NCBI GenBank assembly: GCA_041874725.1
Contig: CP097466.1
Coordinates: 62,001-126,000 of the forward strand
DNA from: Duganella sp. BuS-21
GTDB lineage: Bacteria; Pseudomonadota; Gammaproteobacteria; Burkholderiales; Burkholderiaceae_D
DNA length: 64,000 nt
Reading direction: 5' to 3'
Part shown: positions 28,890 to 38,542 of the stretch, in pieces
How positions within the stretch are numbered: position 1 is the first letter of the stretch
Layout: every line of letters begins with the position of its first letter
The notes under the pieces: generated by a model
Database searches by the model: none
What the model was told of the DNA's origin: nothing
What the model saw: the letters and a program-made list of their open reading frames with translations, nothing else
Program-made: the position numbers and the translations under genes

Positions 28890-31739
28890 ATGACCGCCAG
28901 CCTCCCCAGCGATGACTCGCAACTGCAGGAACTGAACCGGGCCCTTGCCGCCAATGAATTGACGCAAGCCGCCAAGGTCGCCTTTGTGCTGGCGCGGCGC
29001 GGCACCCTGCCCATCATGCAGCTGATCGGCCTGGCCAGCCTGATGGGCCACGCCGGCCAGAACGAACGCGCCGCCGAGCTCTACCACCTGTGGCTGCGCT
29101 GCACCGAGTCGCCGCTGCTGTTTGCCGCCTGGTACAACCTCGGCGTGCTGCAGATCCAGGCCGATGAGCAACAGGAGGCCGAACAGTCGCTGCGCGCCGC
29201 GCTGGCCATCAAGCCCGATTTCATCGACGCCCGCATGACCCTGGGCACGCTGCAGGAACGCCTGCGCCAGCACGAGGCTGCCCTGGCCACCTGGCGCGCG
29301 GCCCTGGCCCAGATCGATCCCGACCATCCCGCCAGCCGCCCGCAACAGATCCAGGCCCTCAACAGCGTGGCCCGCGTGGCCGCGCTGCGCAGGCATTATC
29401 CAGAAGCCGAGGATGCCTGCGCGCGCAGCCTGCTACTCGATCCCAAACAGCCCGAGGTCGCGGCCCAGTGGATCAGCCTGCGCCAGCAGCAGTGCGCCTG
29501 GCCCGTATGTGCGCCTTTGCCCGGCCTCGGCGAGGCCGATCTCGGCCATAGCGCCTCGGCCGCGTCTACACTGTGCATCAGCGACGATCCCGAAGAGCAA
29601 CTGGCCGCCGCGCGCCGCCATCCCGTCAACCGCGCGCCGGCCCCGGCGCCGCTGGCGGACCAACACGGCTACCTGCACCGCAAACTGCGCATCGGCTATC
29701 TGTGTTCCGACTTCAGCAGCCACGCCGCCGCCCGTCTCACGGCCGAGCTGTATGGCCTGCACCAGCGCGACACCTTCGACATCTACGGTTTCAGCTGGGC
29801 CGAGGAAGACCGCAGCGGCCTGCGCGCCCGCGTCGCGCCGCAGATGGACCACCACATCCGCCTGACGGTGATGGGCGACCTGCAAGCCGCGCAAACCATC
29901 CGCGCCCACGAGATCGATATCCTGGTCGACCTGCACGGCCTGGGCGCGGACGGCCGGCCCGGCATCCTGACCCAAAAGGCCGCGCCGGTGCAGATCAGCT
30001 GGCTGGGCCATCCCGGCAGCAGCGCCATGCCGGCCGTCGACTATGTGTTAGCCGATGCCTTCGTGCTGCCGCCGGCCTTGCAGCCGATGTTCACCGAGCG
30101 TCCGCTGTACCTACCGCATTGCGTGCAGATCCACGACCGCCGTCGGCCGCTCCTGTCCGAATCCGCACCCGGCCGCGCCGCCTGCGGCCTGCCCGAGCAC
30201 GGCTTCGTGTTCTGCAGCTTCAACAGCAGCCGCAAGCTGGCGCCGGCCCAGTTCGCCTCCTGGATGCGCATCCTCAGGCGCGTGCCCGACAGCGTGCTGT
30301 GGCTGGCCGCCGACGGCGAAGCGGTGCGCGACAACCTGCGCGTGGCCGCCCTGCGCCACGGCGTTGCCAGCGACCGCCTGGTGTTCGCGCCCCATCGGCC
30401 CCAGGCCGATTACCTGGCCCGCCTGCCGCTGGCCGACCTGTGCCTCGACACCCTGCCCTTCAGCGGCGGCGCAGCGGCGGCCGATGCCCTGTGGGCCGGC
30501 GTGCCGATGCTGAGCCATGCCGGACACAGCTATGCGGGCCGTCTCGGCGGCAGCCTGCTGCACGCCATCGGCCTGCCGGAACTGGTGCTGCGCAGCGCCC
30601 GCGCCTACGAGGACAAGGCCGTGCGTCTGGCCGCCAGGCCGCAGGAACTGGCGCGCCTACGCCGCCGCCTGGCCAAAAACCGCGACAAGTCGCCGCTGTT
30701 CGATACGCCGGCGCTGGTGCGCCAACTGGAACAGCTCTACCTGCAAGTCGCGCGCGGCAGCCTGCAACCGGACGCCGGCATCAGCACCGCTGCCGACATC
30801 ACCCTGCCGCTGGTCAGCATCCTGGTCCCCACCGGCGACGCCGACAACGCCGACCACCTCGAACAAACCGTGCGCAGCGCCCTGGCCCAGCACTACGGCC
30901 GCTGCGAAATCATCATCAGCGACAGCGGCGCCAACCAGCTGCGCCAGCGCCGCCTGGCCAAGCTGCTGGCCGCCTATCCACAGCTGCGCTACAACCGCGC
31001 GCCGTCGCTGGACCCGGACGACAATCTCGACCATTGCCTGGCACTGGCGCTGGGCGAATACATTGCCGTGGCGCCGGCCGGCGACATCCTGCACGCCGAC
31101 AAGATCAGCCGCATGATGCATTACTACCAGACCTATCCCGGCATCGGCCTGGTGGCGTGCTGGCGCCAGCCGCTGGCCGCCGATGGCACGCCCCTGCCCG
31201 GCGCACCGCTGCTGCCGCAGGCCGCCCTGGGCGGCGCCTCGCTGGCCGCCGTGCTGCTGGCCCACGATGGCGGCGCCGGCGACGCCCTGTGCCAGCCGGC
31301 CGGCCTGTTGCTGCGGCGCGCACAGCTGGGCGCCAGCTTCGGCCACTATCAAGGCCGGCGCTACCGCCACCTGGGCGGCATCGCCACCGCGCTGGCGACG
31401 CTGGCCGGCCACGAGTGCGCCTACCTGTCGGACCCGCTGTCGCAATACCATCCGCCGCCGGAAACAACTGCGACGCCTGACACAGTCGGCCTCGCCGGAC
31501 TGGATACTCGGCTCGCGCCCGCGCTGGAACGACTGTACCTGTTGTATGAAGCCCACACCCGCCAGCACTTCCTTACCGACGACGCACGCTACCGAACCCT
31601 GCTGGCGGCGCGGCTGGAGGCGCTGTCGGCACTGGTCAACCGCCACCACGCCCAACTGGCGCACGGCGATCCACAGCAAAACGAGACCGTCCAGCAAGCG
31701 CTGCGCCAGGGCTACCAATTGCTGCTGGCGCCGTTTTGA
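28890..31739 (+). CDS. TPR / GT41 (OGT-like) / degenerate GT2 fusion protein 3
   Basis: 949 aa. TPR helices at about 15-190 and a GT41 core with FSSHAAARL (His278), FCSFNSSRK (Lys449) and a GGAAAADALWAGVP loop, where copies 1 and 2 have GTTASDALWAGLP. The C-terminal part from about 645 begins ITLPLVSILVPT like a GT2, but the acidic DXD of GT2 is replaced by VAPAGDILHADK, so it may not be active as a transferase. No methyltransferase domain. It therefore differs from copies 1 and 2 in both accessory parts and in the donor-site loop, suggesting a different donor sugar or acceptor. Starts 64 bp from the divergent VOC gene. Confidence 0.83.
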   Translation: MTASLPSDDSQLQELNRALAANELTQAAKVAFVLARRGTLPIMQLIGLASLMGHAGQNERAAELYHLWLRCTESPLLFAAWYNLGVLQIQADEQQEAEQSLRAALAIKPDFIDARMTLGTLQERLRQHEAALATWRAALAQIDPDHPASRPQQIQALNSVARVAALRRHYPEAEDACARSLLLDPKQPEVAAQWISLRQQQCAWPVCAPLPGLGEADLGHSASAASTLCISDDPEEQLAAARRHPVNRAPAPAPLADQHGYLHRKLRIGYLCSDFSSHAAARLTAELYGLHQRDTFDIYGFSWAEEDRSGLRARVAPQMDHHIRLTVMGDLQAAQTIRAHEIDILVDLHGLGADGRPGILTQKAAPVQISWLGHPGSSAMPAVDYVLADAFVLPPALQPMFTERPLYLPHCVQIHDRRRPLLSESAPGRAACGLPEHGFVFCSFNSSRKLAPAQFASWMRILRRVPDSVLWLAADGEAVRDNLRVAALRHGVASDRLVFAPHRPQADYLARLPLADLCLDTLPFSGGAAAADALWAGVPMLSHAGHSYAGRLGGSLLHAIGLPELVLRSARAYEDKAVRLAARPQELARLRRRLAKNRDKSPLFDTPALVRQLEQLYLQVARGSLQPDAGISTAADITLPLVSILVPTGDADNADHLEQTVRSALAQHYGRCEIIISDSGANQLRQRRLAKLLAAYPQLRYNRAPSLDPDDNLDHCLALALGEYIAVAPAGDILHADKISRMMHYYQTYPGIGLVACWRQPLAADGTPLPGAPLLPQAALGGASLAAVLLAHDGGAGDALCQPAGLLLRRAQLGASFGHYQGRRYRHLGGIATALATLAGHECAYLSDPLSQYHPPPETTATPDTVGLAGLDTRLAPALERLYLLYEAHTRQHFLTDDARYRTLLAARLEALSALVNRHHAQLAHGDPQQNETVQQALRQGYQLLLAPF

Positions 31740-31750
31740 CACGCCTTCTC

Positions 31751-31780
31751 TTGGCTAGCGGCAAGGGGCTACGTTAATAT
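31751..31780 (+). promoter_or_regulatory. Candidate sigma70 promoter for the 31826-33741 pair
   Basis: TTGGCT (31751-31756), an 18-bp spacer and TAATAT (31775-31780), 45 bp before the ATG at 31826. Good hexamers for such a GC-rich genome. Confidence 0.55.
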
Positions 31781-31825
31781 CGCTGGGATGCACCGCCGTC
31801 CGCGCTGAAACCACACAGGAAGCCC

Positions 31826-32638
31826 ATGATTTACCTACTCGGCATGAGCCACACGATCTGCCTGCTGCAAGCAACCCAACAGGCCGACAGCGGCGTCTCG
31901 CTGGACAATTGGTCTCACCAGGGCGACGACGGCTTCGCGCCGGTCAAGGTCAAGCCCGGCATGCTGCCCGGCGATGCGCTGTCGGCGCTGGTGGTGGCCA
32001 GCCAGGACTGGGGCCAGCTGGTCAACTACAGCGAAAGCGGCGGCCGCCGCGTGCTGAACGCCCACGAAGGCTTCACCGCCGCGCTCCAGCCGCTGGTCGA
32101 TCAGCAGTACGAAGGCGTGCTGGTGTCCTGGCTGCACGGCAACGGCCACGCGGCGCTGTCCATCATCCAGCATCCCAAGCCTTTCGACTTCGTCCTGCCC
32201 GGCCATGAGGACATGGGCATGCAGCCCGGCTTCCAGCCGGTGCCGCACGAAGTGATCCGCAGCCACATCATGCCGTTCCAGATCAGCACCATCGGCACGC
32301 TGTCGTACATGCGCGTGATGCTGCCGAAGATGCGCATCGTACACCTGCTGCCGCCGCCGCCGTCGTCCGAGGAACAGATCCGCAATAAGCCGGAGCTGTT
32401 CGGCGACGCCATGGCCGCCACCGGAGTGACGCCGCTGTCGATCCGCCGCAAATACTATCTGCTGGCCAACCGCATCCTGCGCGAGCAGCTCAACGGCCTG
32501 GCCATCGACCTGCTGGAAGCACCGCCCGAGAGCATGGCCGCCGACGGCAGCCTGCGCGACGAATTGTCGGCCGGCGCCACCCACGGCAACGCCGCCTATG
32601 GCGAACTGGTCGCCGCCCAACTGCGCGCCTTTTTATAA
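31826..32638 (+). CDS. Uncharacterised protein with SGNH-like C-terminal block
   Basis: 270 aa, not assigned to a family with confidence. It opens with MIYLLGMSHT and carries SWLHGNGHAAL in the middle; the end has D-G-S-L-R-D-E-L followed by T-H-G-N-A-A-Y-G-E-L-V, which resembles the Asp-x-x-His block V and HGN tail of SGNH hydrolases and of GSCFA proteins. No signal peptide or membrane segment. It stands 11 bp before a GSCFA gene and probably works with it. A carbohydrate esterase or acyltransferase role is possible, not shown. Confidence 0.6.
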   Translation: MIYLLGMSHTICLLQATQQADSGVSLDNWSHQGDDGFAPVKVKPGMLPGDALSALVVASQDWGQLVNYSESGGRRVLNAHEGFTAALQPLVDQQYEGVLVSWLHGNGHAALSIIQHPKPFDFVLPGHEDMGMQPGFQPVPHEVIRSHIMPFQISTIGTLSYMRVMLPKMRIVHLLPPPPSSEEQIRNKPELFGDAMAATGVTPLSIRRKYYLLANRILREQLNGLAIDLLEAPPESMAADGSLRDELSAGATHGNAAYGELVAAQLRAFL

Positions 32639-32649
32639 GCGAACCTGCC

Positions 32650-33741
32650 ATGCATCCTTATTCGAATCTGTCCGCTCCCCATTTCTGGCGCCGCAGCGTG
32701 CCCGGCCTGCCGTGGCGCGAGCTGCGCCTGGCCGGCGCACCGAAGTTCCAGATCGCCCCGAGCGACCGCATCAGCACCGCCGGCAGCTGCTTCGCCCAGC
32801 ATATTTCGCGCTATCTGCGCCAGGCCGGCGTGCCCACGCTGCAGGCCGAGGAGCCGCATCCGCTGCTGTACCAGCTGAACGTGGACACCGCCAGCTACGA
32901 GCTGTTCCCGGCCCGCTACGGCAATATCTACACCGCGCGCCAATGCCTGGAAATGCTGCGCCAGGCCACCAACCAGATGCCCATCATTCACGACTATGTC
33001 GAGCAAGACGGCCGCTGGTACGACCTGCTGCGCCCGAACGCCGTACCGAACGGCTTCGCCACCCTGGCCGAAGCCCAGCATGACCGCATCTACCACCTGG
33101 TGTGCGTGAACCACATGTTCAGCACCTCGGACGTGTTCGTGCTGACGCTGGGCCTGACCGAATGCTGGTATCACGCTGAAAGCGGCCACACGTATCCGGT
33201 CTGCCCCGGCACCGCGCGCGGCCAGTACAACCCGGAAGTGCACAAATTCCGCAACCTGACCCACGCCGAAGTGACGGCCGACCTGGAACAGCTGATCGCC
33301 GCACTGAAGGAACTGAATCCATCGCTCAAGCTGATCCTGACCGTGTCGCCGGTGCCGCTGGTGGCCACCTACACCGACCAACACGTGCTGGTGGCGTCGA
33401 GCTATTCGAAATCGGTGCTGCGCGCCGCCGCCGGCGAGATAGAGGCGCGTCACGCCCATGTGGCCTACTTCCCATCGTATGAAATCATCAGCCACGTGGC
33501 CTCCTTCGGCCAGTACCTGGCCTCCGACCTGCGCGATGTCGCCGACCGTGGCGTGCACCACGTCATGACCAGCTTCCTCGACAGCTACCTGGGCAACCAT
33601 GCCGCCGATGCCGCCAGCTCGGCCGACGGCCTGCCGTCCGCCGCGCCGCGTCCCAAGCCGGCCTACATCGAGGCGCCGGTGGCCAACACGGCGGTCGAAT
33701 GCGAGGAAATCTTCAACGAAGCACCGGGGATGGCGCGCTAA
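32650..33741 (+). CDS. GSCFA-domain protein
   Basis: 363 aa. The family signature AGSCFAQH is at residues 44-51, with Ser46 in the position of an SGNH-type nucleophile; LTLGLTECWYH and SPVPLVATY match further blocks of the GSCFA family (related to SGNH/GDSL esterases). Such proteins are common in polysaccharide and glycan clusters but poorly characterised. Cytoplasmic by lack of a signal. Followed by an 84-bp gap and then the CDP-sugar genes. Confidence 0.8.
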   Translation: MHPYSNLSAPHFWRRSVPGLPWRELRLAGAPKFQIAPSDRISTAGSCFAQHISRYLRQAGVPTLQAEEPHPLLYQLNVDTASYELFPARYGNIYTARQCLEMLRQATNQMPIIHDYVEQDGRWYDLLRPNAVPNGFATLAEAQHDRIYHLVCVNHMFSTSDVFVLTLGLTECWYHAESGHTYPVCPGTARGQYNPEVHKFRNLTHAEVTADLEQLIAALKELNPSLKLILTVSPVPLVATYTDQHVLVASSYSKSVLRAAAGEIEARHAHVAYFPSYEIISHVASFGQYLASDLRDVADRGVHHVMTSFLDSYLGNHAADAASSADGLPSAAPRPKPAYIEAPVANTAVECEEIFNEAPGMAR

Positions 33742-33825
33742 TCGGCCTCTGCTTTCCATTTTAAAATACGCCGATGTCGCCGATAATAGCTTCAGGCATC
33801 GACGCATCACAACCACGGGGAATCC

Positions 33826-34596
33826 ATGAAAGCAGTCATATTGGCAGGTGGCCTGGGCACGCGGCTCAGTGAAGAAACCACGGTCAAACCCAAGCCCATG
33901 ATCGAAGTGGGCGGCAAGCCCGTGTTGTGGCACATCCTGAAGAGCTATTCCGCACACGGCATCAACGACTTCGTGATCTGCTGCGGCTATCGCGGCTACG
34001 TCATCAAGGAATTCTTCGCCAACTATTTTCTGCACACGTCGGACGTCACTTTCGACCTGCAAAAGAACAGCATGGAAGTGCACGAACGCTTCGCCGAACC
34101 GTGGAAGGTCACGCTGGTCGATACCGGCGCCGACACCCTGACCGGGGGCCGCCTCAAGCGCGTCCGCCGCTACGTCGAGAACGATGAAGCGTTCTGCTTC
34201 ACCTACGGCGACGGCGTGTCCGACCTCAATATCGCCGCCTCGATCGCTTTCCACAAGGCGCACGGCAAGCTGGCCACCATGACGGCCGTGCAGCCGCCGG
34301 GCCGCTTCGGCGCCATCGACATCGCCGGCCAGAGCATCACCAGCTTCAAGGAAAAACCGCAGGGCGACGGCGCCTGGGTCAACGGCGGCTATTTCGTGCT
34401 CTCGCCCAAGGTCATCGATTACATCGCCGACGACAGCACCACCTGGGAAAAAGAGCCGATGGAGCGCCTGGCCGCCGAAGGCCAGATCGACGCCTACCGC
34501 CATGACGGCTTCTGGCAACCGATGGACACCCTGCGCGACAAGATGCATCTGGAAGACCTGTGGCACAGCGGCAAGGCGCCATGGAAGGCCTGGTAA
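33826..34596 (+). CDS. rfbF: Glucose-1-phosphate cytidylyltransferase
   Basis: 256 aa. The nucleotide-binding LAGGLGTRL is at 6-14 and [12 protein letters not shown] follows, as in RfbF/DdhA. It makes CDP-glucose from CTP and glucose-1-phosphate, the first step to CDP-3,6-dideoxyhexoses. GGGGA ribosome site 7 nt before the ATG. The stop overlaps the start of rfbG by 1 bp (TAATG), so the two are coupled. A GATAAT at 33782 might be a -10 but the -35 is poor. Confidence 0.95.
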   Translation: MKAVILAGGLGTRLSEETTVKPKPMIEVGGKPVLWHILKSYSAHGINDFVICCGYRGYVIKEFFANYFLHTSDVTFDLQKNSMEVHERFAEPWKVTLVDTGADTLTGGRLKRVRRYVENDEAFCFTYGDGVSDLNIAASIAFHKAHGKLATMTAVQPPGRFGAIDIAGQSITSFKEKPQGDGAWVNGGYFVLSPKVIDYIADDSTTWEKEPMERLAAEGQIDAYRHDGFWQPMDTLRDKMHLEDLWHSGKAPWKAW

Positions 34597-35690
34597 TGAA
34601 CGCAGCATTCTGGCAAGGCAAGCGGGTTTTCCTGACCGGCCATACGGGTTTCAAAGGCAGCTGGCTGAGCCTGTGGTTGCAGCAGATGGGCGCCGAAGTC
34701 ACCGGCTTCGCGCTGACGCCGCCGAGCCAGCCTAGTCTGTTCTCCACGGCCGGTGTGGCCGGCGGCATGACCTCCATCGTCGGCGATATCCGCGACGGCG
34801 CGGCGCTGGCTGCGGCCATCAAGGCGGCGCAGCCGGAGATCGTGATCCACATGGCGGCGCAGGCGCTGGTGCGCTATTCGTATGCGCATCCGGTGGAAAC
34901 CTATTCGACCAACGTCATGGGCCTGGTCAACCTGTTCGAGGCTGTGCGCGCGACGCCGGGCATCAAGGCGGTGGTCAACGTCACCAGCGACAAGTGCTAC
35001 GAGAACAAGGAGTGGGACTGGGGCTATCGCGAGAACGAGCCGCTGGGCGGCTACGACCCGTATAGCAACAGCAAGGCTTGCGCCGAACTGGTGACGTCGG
35101 GCTATCGCAACTCCTATTTCAATCCAGAGAAATATGCCGAGCATGGCGTGGCCCTGGCCTCGGGCCGCGCCGGCAATGTGATCGGCGGCGGCGACTGGGC
35201 CGAGGACCGCCTGATTCCCGACATGGTGCGCGCCATCGCAGCCGGCCAGCCGGTGCGCATCCGCAGCCCGCATGCGATTCGTCCGTGGCAGCACGTGCTG
35301 GAGCCGCTGTCGGGCTATCTGGTGTTGGCCCAGCATTTGTACGAGCATGGCGCGGCGTTTGCCGAAGGTTTCAACTTCGGTCCGCACGATGTCGATGCGC
35401 GTCCGGTGGAGTGGATCATCAGCCGCCTGTGCGACAGCTGGGGCGACGGCGCCAGCTGGGAACTGGACGGTGCGCCGCAGCCGCACGAAGCGCACTACCT
35501 GAAGCTCGATTGCTCCAAGGCGCGCGCGCGCCTGCATTGGCAGCCGCGCTGGCATCTGGGCCACACGATCGACCAGATCGTGGCCTGGCACCGCGCCCAC
35601 GCGCAAGGCGCCGACATGCGCGCCTTCACGCTGGCGCAGATCGCCGCCTACCAAAACAGCGCCTCCATCGGCGGCACGGCGGCGGCATGA
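34596..35690 (+). CDS. rfbG: CDP-glucose 4,6-dehydratase
   Basis: 364 aa extended SDR. LTGHTGFKGSWLS at the N-terminus binds NAD, and YSNSKACAE holds the Tyr-x3-Lys pair. It converts CDP-glucose to CDP-4-keto-6-deoxyglucose, the substrate of RfbH encoded at 41068-39743. ATG 34596 was preferred over 34560 because it overlaps the rfbF stop and gives the canonical N-terminus ([15 protein letters not shown]). Overlaps the next SDR by 4 bp. Confidence 0.94.
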   Translation: MNAAFWQGKRVFLTGHTGFKGSWLSLWLQQMGAEVTGFALTPPSQPSLFSTAGVAGGMTSIVGDIRDGAALAAAIKAAQPEIVIHMAAQALVRYSYAHPVETYSTNVMGLVNLFEAVRATPGIKAVVNVTSDKCYENKEWDWGYRENEPLGGYDPYSNSKACAELVTSGYRNSYFNPEKYAEHGVALASGRAGNVIGGGDWAEDRLIPDMVRAIAAGQPVRIRSPHAIRPWQHVLEPLSGYLVLAQHLYEHGAAFAEGFNFGPHDVDARPVEWIISRLCDSWGDGASWELDGAPQPHEAHYLKLDCSKARARLHWQPRWHLGHTIDQIVAWHRAHAQGADMRAFTLAQIAAYQNSASIGGTAAA

Positions 35691-36655
35691 CGTCGAGCCA
35701 GGCGCCGCGCGCGCCGTTCGGCGGCAGCGTGGCCTTGCTGGGCGCCAGCAGCGCGCTGGCGCGCGATCTGACGCTGTCGCTGGCGGCGGCCGGTGCGGCC
35801 AGCCTGCAGCTCTACGTGCGCGACATTGCCGGCAGCGAACGCTGGCTGCGCGAACACCATCTACTCGACCGCTGTGCGCTGTACACCTACGCCGACTACG
35901 GCAGCGTGCCGCACGACGCCGTCATCAACTTCATCGGCGCCGGCGATCCACAGCGCGTGGCCGGCATGGGCGACGCCATCTTCGACGTCACCCGCCACTA
36001 CGACGACATGGTGCTGGACGGTCTGCGACGACATCCGCAGCGGCGCTACATCTTCATGTCCAGCGGCGCGGTCTACGGCCACAGCTTCCAGCTACCGGCC
36101 GACACCACCACACCGGCCACCTTCCCGGTCAACGCGCTGGCGCCACAGGATTTCTACGCCATCGCCAAGCTGGTGGCCGAATGCCGTCACCGCGCGCTGC
36201 CGCAACTCGATATCACCGACCTGCGCGTGTTCAACTACTTCAGCCGCACCCAAGACCTGTCGGCGCGCTTCTTCATCTGCGACATCCTGCGCGCGATACG
36301 CGACAGCGCTACCCTGCGCACCTCGCCCGACGCCATGCGCCGCGACTTCCTGCACCCGCAGGATTTTTATCAGATGATCGAATGCGTGCTGGCCGCACCG
36401 CCCGGCAACCGCGTGCTGGATTGCCATACGCTGGAGCCGGTGGACAAGCTGGAACTATTGGAAGCGATGCAGGCGCGCTTCGGCCTGAAATATGAAGTGG
36501 CTGGCGCCGCCGCCGTGGTCAACAGCACCGGCGCCAAGCCGCACTACTACTCGCTGCGGCGCGATGCCGCCAAGCTGGGCTACGCGCCCGAATGGACGTC
36601 GCTGGACGGCGTCCTATCCGAAGCCGCAGCCCTGCTATCCGTCATTCCCGCGTAA
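35687..36655 (+). CDS. NAD-dependent epimerase/dehydratase-family protein (candidate sugar reductase)
   Basis: 322 aa extended SDR. The Rossmann start reads VALLGASSALARDL; MSSGAVYG supplies the Ser and YAIAK the catalytic Tyr and Lys. It is coupled to rfbG (ATGA overlap) and ends inside an 80-bp inverted repeat. In CDP-branched-sugar pathways a reductase of this kind (YerF in yersiniose synthesis) acts after the ThDP enzyme, which is encoded convergently next door. Reductase or epimerase activity toward a CDP-deoxysugar is the likely function; which one is not settled. Confidence 0.75.
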   Translation: MTSSQAPRAPFGGSVALLGASSALARDLTLSLAAAGAASLQLYVRDIAGSERWLREHHLLDRCALYTYADYGSVPHDAVINFIGAGDPQRVAGMGDAIFDVTRHYDDMVLDGLRRHPQRRYIFMSSGAVYGHSFQLPADTTTPATFPVNALAPQDFYAIAKLVAECRHRALPQLDITDLRVFNYFSRTQDLSARFFICDILRAIRDSATLRTSPDAMRRDFLHPQDFYQMIECVLAAPPGNRVLDCHTLEPVDKLELLEAMQARFGLKYEVAGAAAVVNSTGAKPHYYSLRRDAAKLGYAPEWTSLDGVLSEAAALLSVIPA

Positions 36656-36716
36656 GTGGGAATCCATGCTGAGTATGGGTTCCCGCTGCACGGCGGTCCG
36701 CCGACGCGGAACGACG
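36640..36716. repeat. 77-bp inverted repeat (REP-like), copy 2
   Basis: Starts cgtcattcccgcgtaag and ends gcggaacgacg; the family of 3123-3202. Its left arm forms the last codons and stop of the preceding SDR gene. It lies between two convergent genes and may terminate both. Confidence 0.75.
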
Positions 36717-36726
36717 GCCGGCGGGG

Positions 36727-38538
36727 TTAAACTTCGTCGATCAGCAGATTGCCCAGATACTCCTCGCGTTCGAGGAACGGGAACATATCCTCCAGCGGAC
36801 GCGAAGACATGCTGCCATCCGCATTCACGCGCGACGACACGGTTGGAATAATCAGCTGATCCGGGGGCGTCACCACATCCACCACATACGGGCCGTCATG
36901 CGCCAGCGCACGGGCGATCACCGCCTCCAGCTGGCTCAAATCCGACACCCGCTCGCACGCCACGCCATACGCCCCACAAATCTTCAGCGTATCCGGAATC
37001 GGCACGCCCGACTCCGGGCTCTCGCCAATGAAGCGACGCTCGAAGTAGTTCTTCTGCGAAGCACGAATCGACAGATAGCCATTGTTATTCAACACGAACA
37101 GCTTGATCGGGAAGTTGTAGTGCGCCACCATCGCCAGTTCCTGCAAGTTCTGCTGGAACGAACCATCGCCCGTCACGGCCAGCACGCGGCCGTCGTTGGT
37201 GGCGGCCGACACGCCCATCGCGGCCGGCAGCGAATAGCCCATGGTCGCCATCGCGCTCGATGGCAGGTAGCGCTGATTATCCTTGGTCAGCTGCACCGCC
37301 TGCGAGGTGGCGTAGAACGCCGAACCGGCATCCGACACAAACACGTCACCCTCGCCCGACATGCGCGACAGCGTATCGATGAACGAATAGATATTGATCG
37401 CGCCCGGCGTATCCACATACTCCGGCAGCAGCACCGGATAGCGGCGCTTCCACTCGACGCAACGCGCCAGCCACGCAGCCGGCGTGCCGGCGAAGGACGC
37501 CTGGTCCAGCGCAGCGATCAAGCGCGTCAGGAAATCCTTGGCGTCCGACTGCAGCAGGCGGTCGATGGCGATGGTCTTCTTGCGGTGCGAGGTCAGGTCG
37601 ATATCGACCACCACCTTGCGCGCGCTGCGGCCGAACTGCCCATAGTCGTAACCGATCACCGACACGTGCAGGCTGCTGCCCACGGACAGCACCAGATCCG
37701 CATTCTGCATGGCGAAGTTGGCCGGGCGGTCGCCCTTGACGCCGGTCTTGCCGATGTAGATGTCGAGGTCATGACGCAGGTTGTCGATGCCGAGGTAAGG
37801 CGTCACCACCGGGATATTCCAGCGCGTGGCCAGCGTCTGCAGCAAGTCGCGCGCACCGGCCAGGCGCACGCCACGGCCGGCGATGATGACCGGACGCTCT
37901 GCGCTCTGCAGCCACTCCGCGATTTCTACGATTTCAGCATCGGTGGCCGTCGGCAGCACGGTGTCCGCCGGTTCCGGCGTAAAGCCGACCAGCGTCGAAG
38001 CATCGATGCGGGCCGCCTGCACATCCATCGGCACGTCGATCCACACCGGGCCCGGACGGCCCGACCTGGCGATCCACGCCGCCTTCTCCAGCTCATAGCG
38101 GATTTTCTGCGGGTCCTGAATCTGCACCGCGTATTTCGAAATCGACGACACCAGCGGCAGCACGTCCAGCTCCTGTACGCCGAACTGGCGCAGGCCAGGC
38201 ACGCCGGCATTGTGCGACGCCTCGGCGCGCTTCGATTGGCCCGAGATGAACATGCACGCCACCGAATCCTGCCACGCACCGGCCAGGCCGGTGATGGCGT
38301 TGGTGGCGCCGGGGCCGGTGGTGAAGTAGCCCACGCCCATGTTCTCGTTGGTGCGCGCATACGCCTCCAGCGCCATCGATGCGCTCTGCTCGTGATGCAC
38401 GCACACGCCGCGCAGCTTGGGATTGCAGGCGACAGCGTCGGTCAGGTGCATGATGCCGGCGCCGGTCAGCATGAACACATCTTTGACCTGCAGGTGATCG
38501 GAAACAAAAGTGGCGATATAGTCGGCAACGCGATTCAT
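36727..38538 (-). CDS. ThDP-dependent enzyme, acetolactate synthase-like (YerE candidate)
   Basis: 603 aa. The N-terminal Glu that activates thiamine is in VHHEQSAS (Glu50); the ThDP/Mg site GDGSFQQN...NNNGY is in the C-terminal third. All three domains of the acetohydroxyacid synthase family are present. It stands between CDP-sugar genes: rfbF-rfbG upstream on the other strand and rfbH in the same operon. In Yersinia, YerE of this family adds the two-carbon unit of pyruvate to C4 of CDP-3,6-dideoxy-4-keto-glucose, the RfbH product. The same role is inferred here; a plain acetolactate synthase is the alternative. Follows the aminotransferase by 4 bp. Confidence 0.78.
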   Translation of the reverse strand: MNRVADYIATFVSDHLQVKDVFMLTGAGIMHLTDAVACNPKLRGVCVHHEQSASMALEAYARTNENMGVGYFTTGPGATNAITGLAGAWQDSVACMFISGQSKRAEASHNAGVPGLRQFGVQELDVLPLVSSISKYAVQIQDPQKIRYELEKAAWIARSGRPGPVWIDVPMDVQAARIDASTLVGFTPEPADTVLPTATDAEIVEIAEWLQSAERPVIIAGRGVRLAGARDLLQTLATRWNIPVVTPYLGIDNLRHDLDIYIGKTGVKGDRPANFAMQNADLVLSVGSSLHVSVIGYDYGQFGRSARKVVVDIDLTSHRKKTIAIDRLLQSDAKDFLTRLIAALDQASFAGTPAAWLARCVEWKRRYPVLLPEYVDTPGAINIYSFIDTLSRMSGEGDVFVSDAGSAFYATSQAVQLTKDNQRYLPSSAMATMGYSLPAAMGVSAATNDGRVLAVTGDGSFQQNLQELAMVAHYNFPIKLFVLNNNGYLSIRASQKNYFERRFIGESPESGVPIPDTLKICGAYGVACERVSDLSQLEAVIARALAHDGPYVVDVVTPPDQLIIPTVSSRVNADGSMSSRPLEDMFPFLEREEYLGNLLIDEV

Positions 38539-38542
38539 GGGG

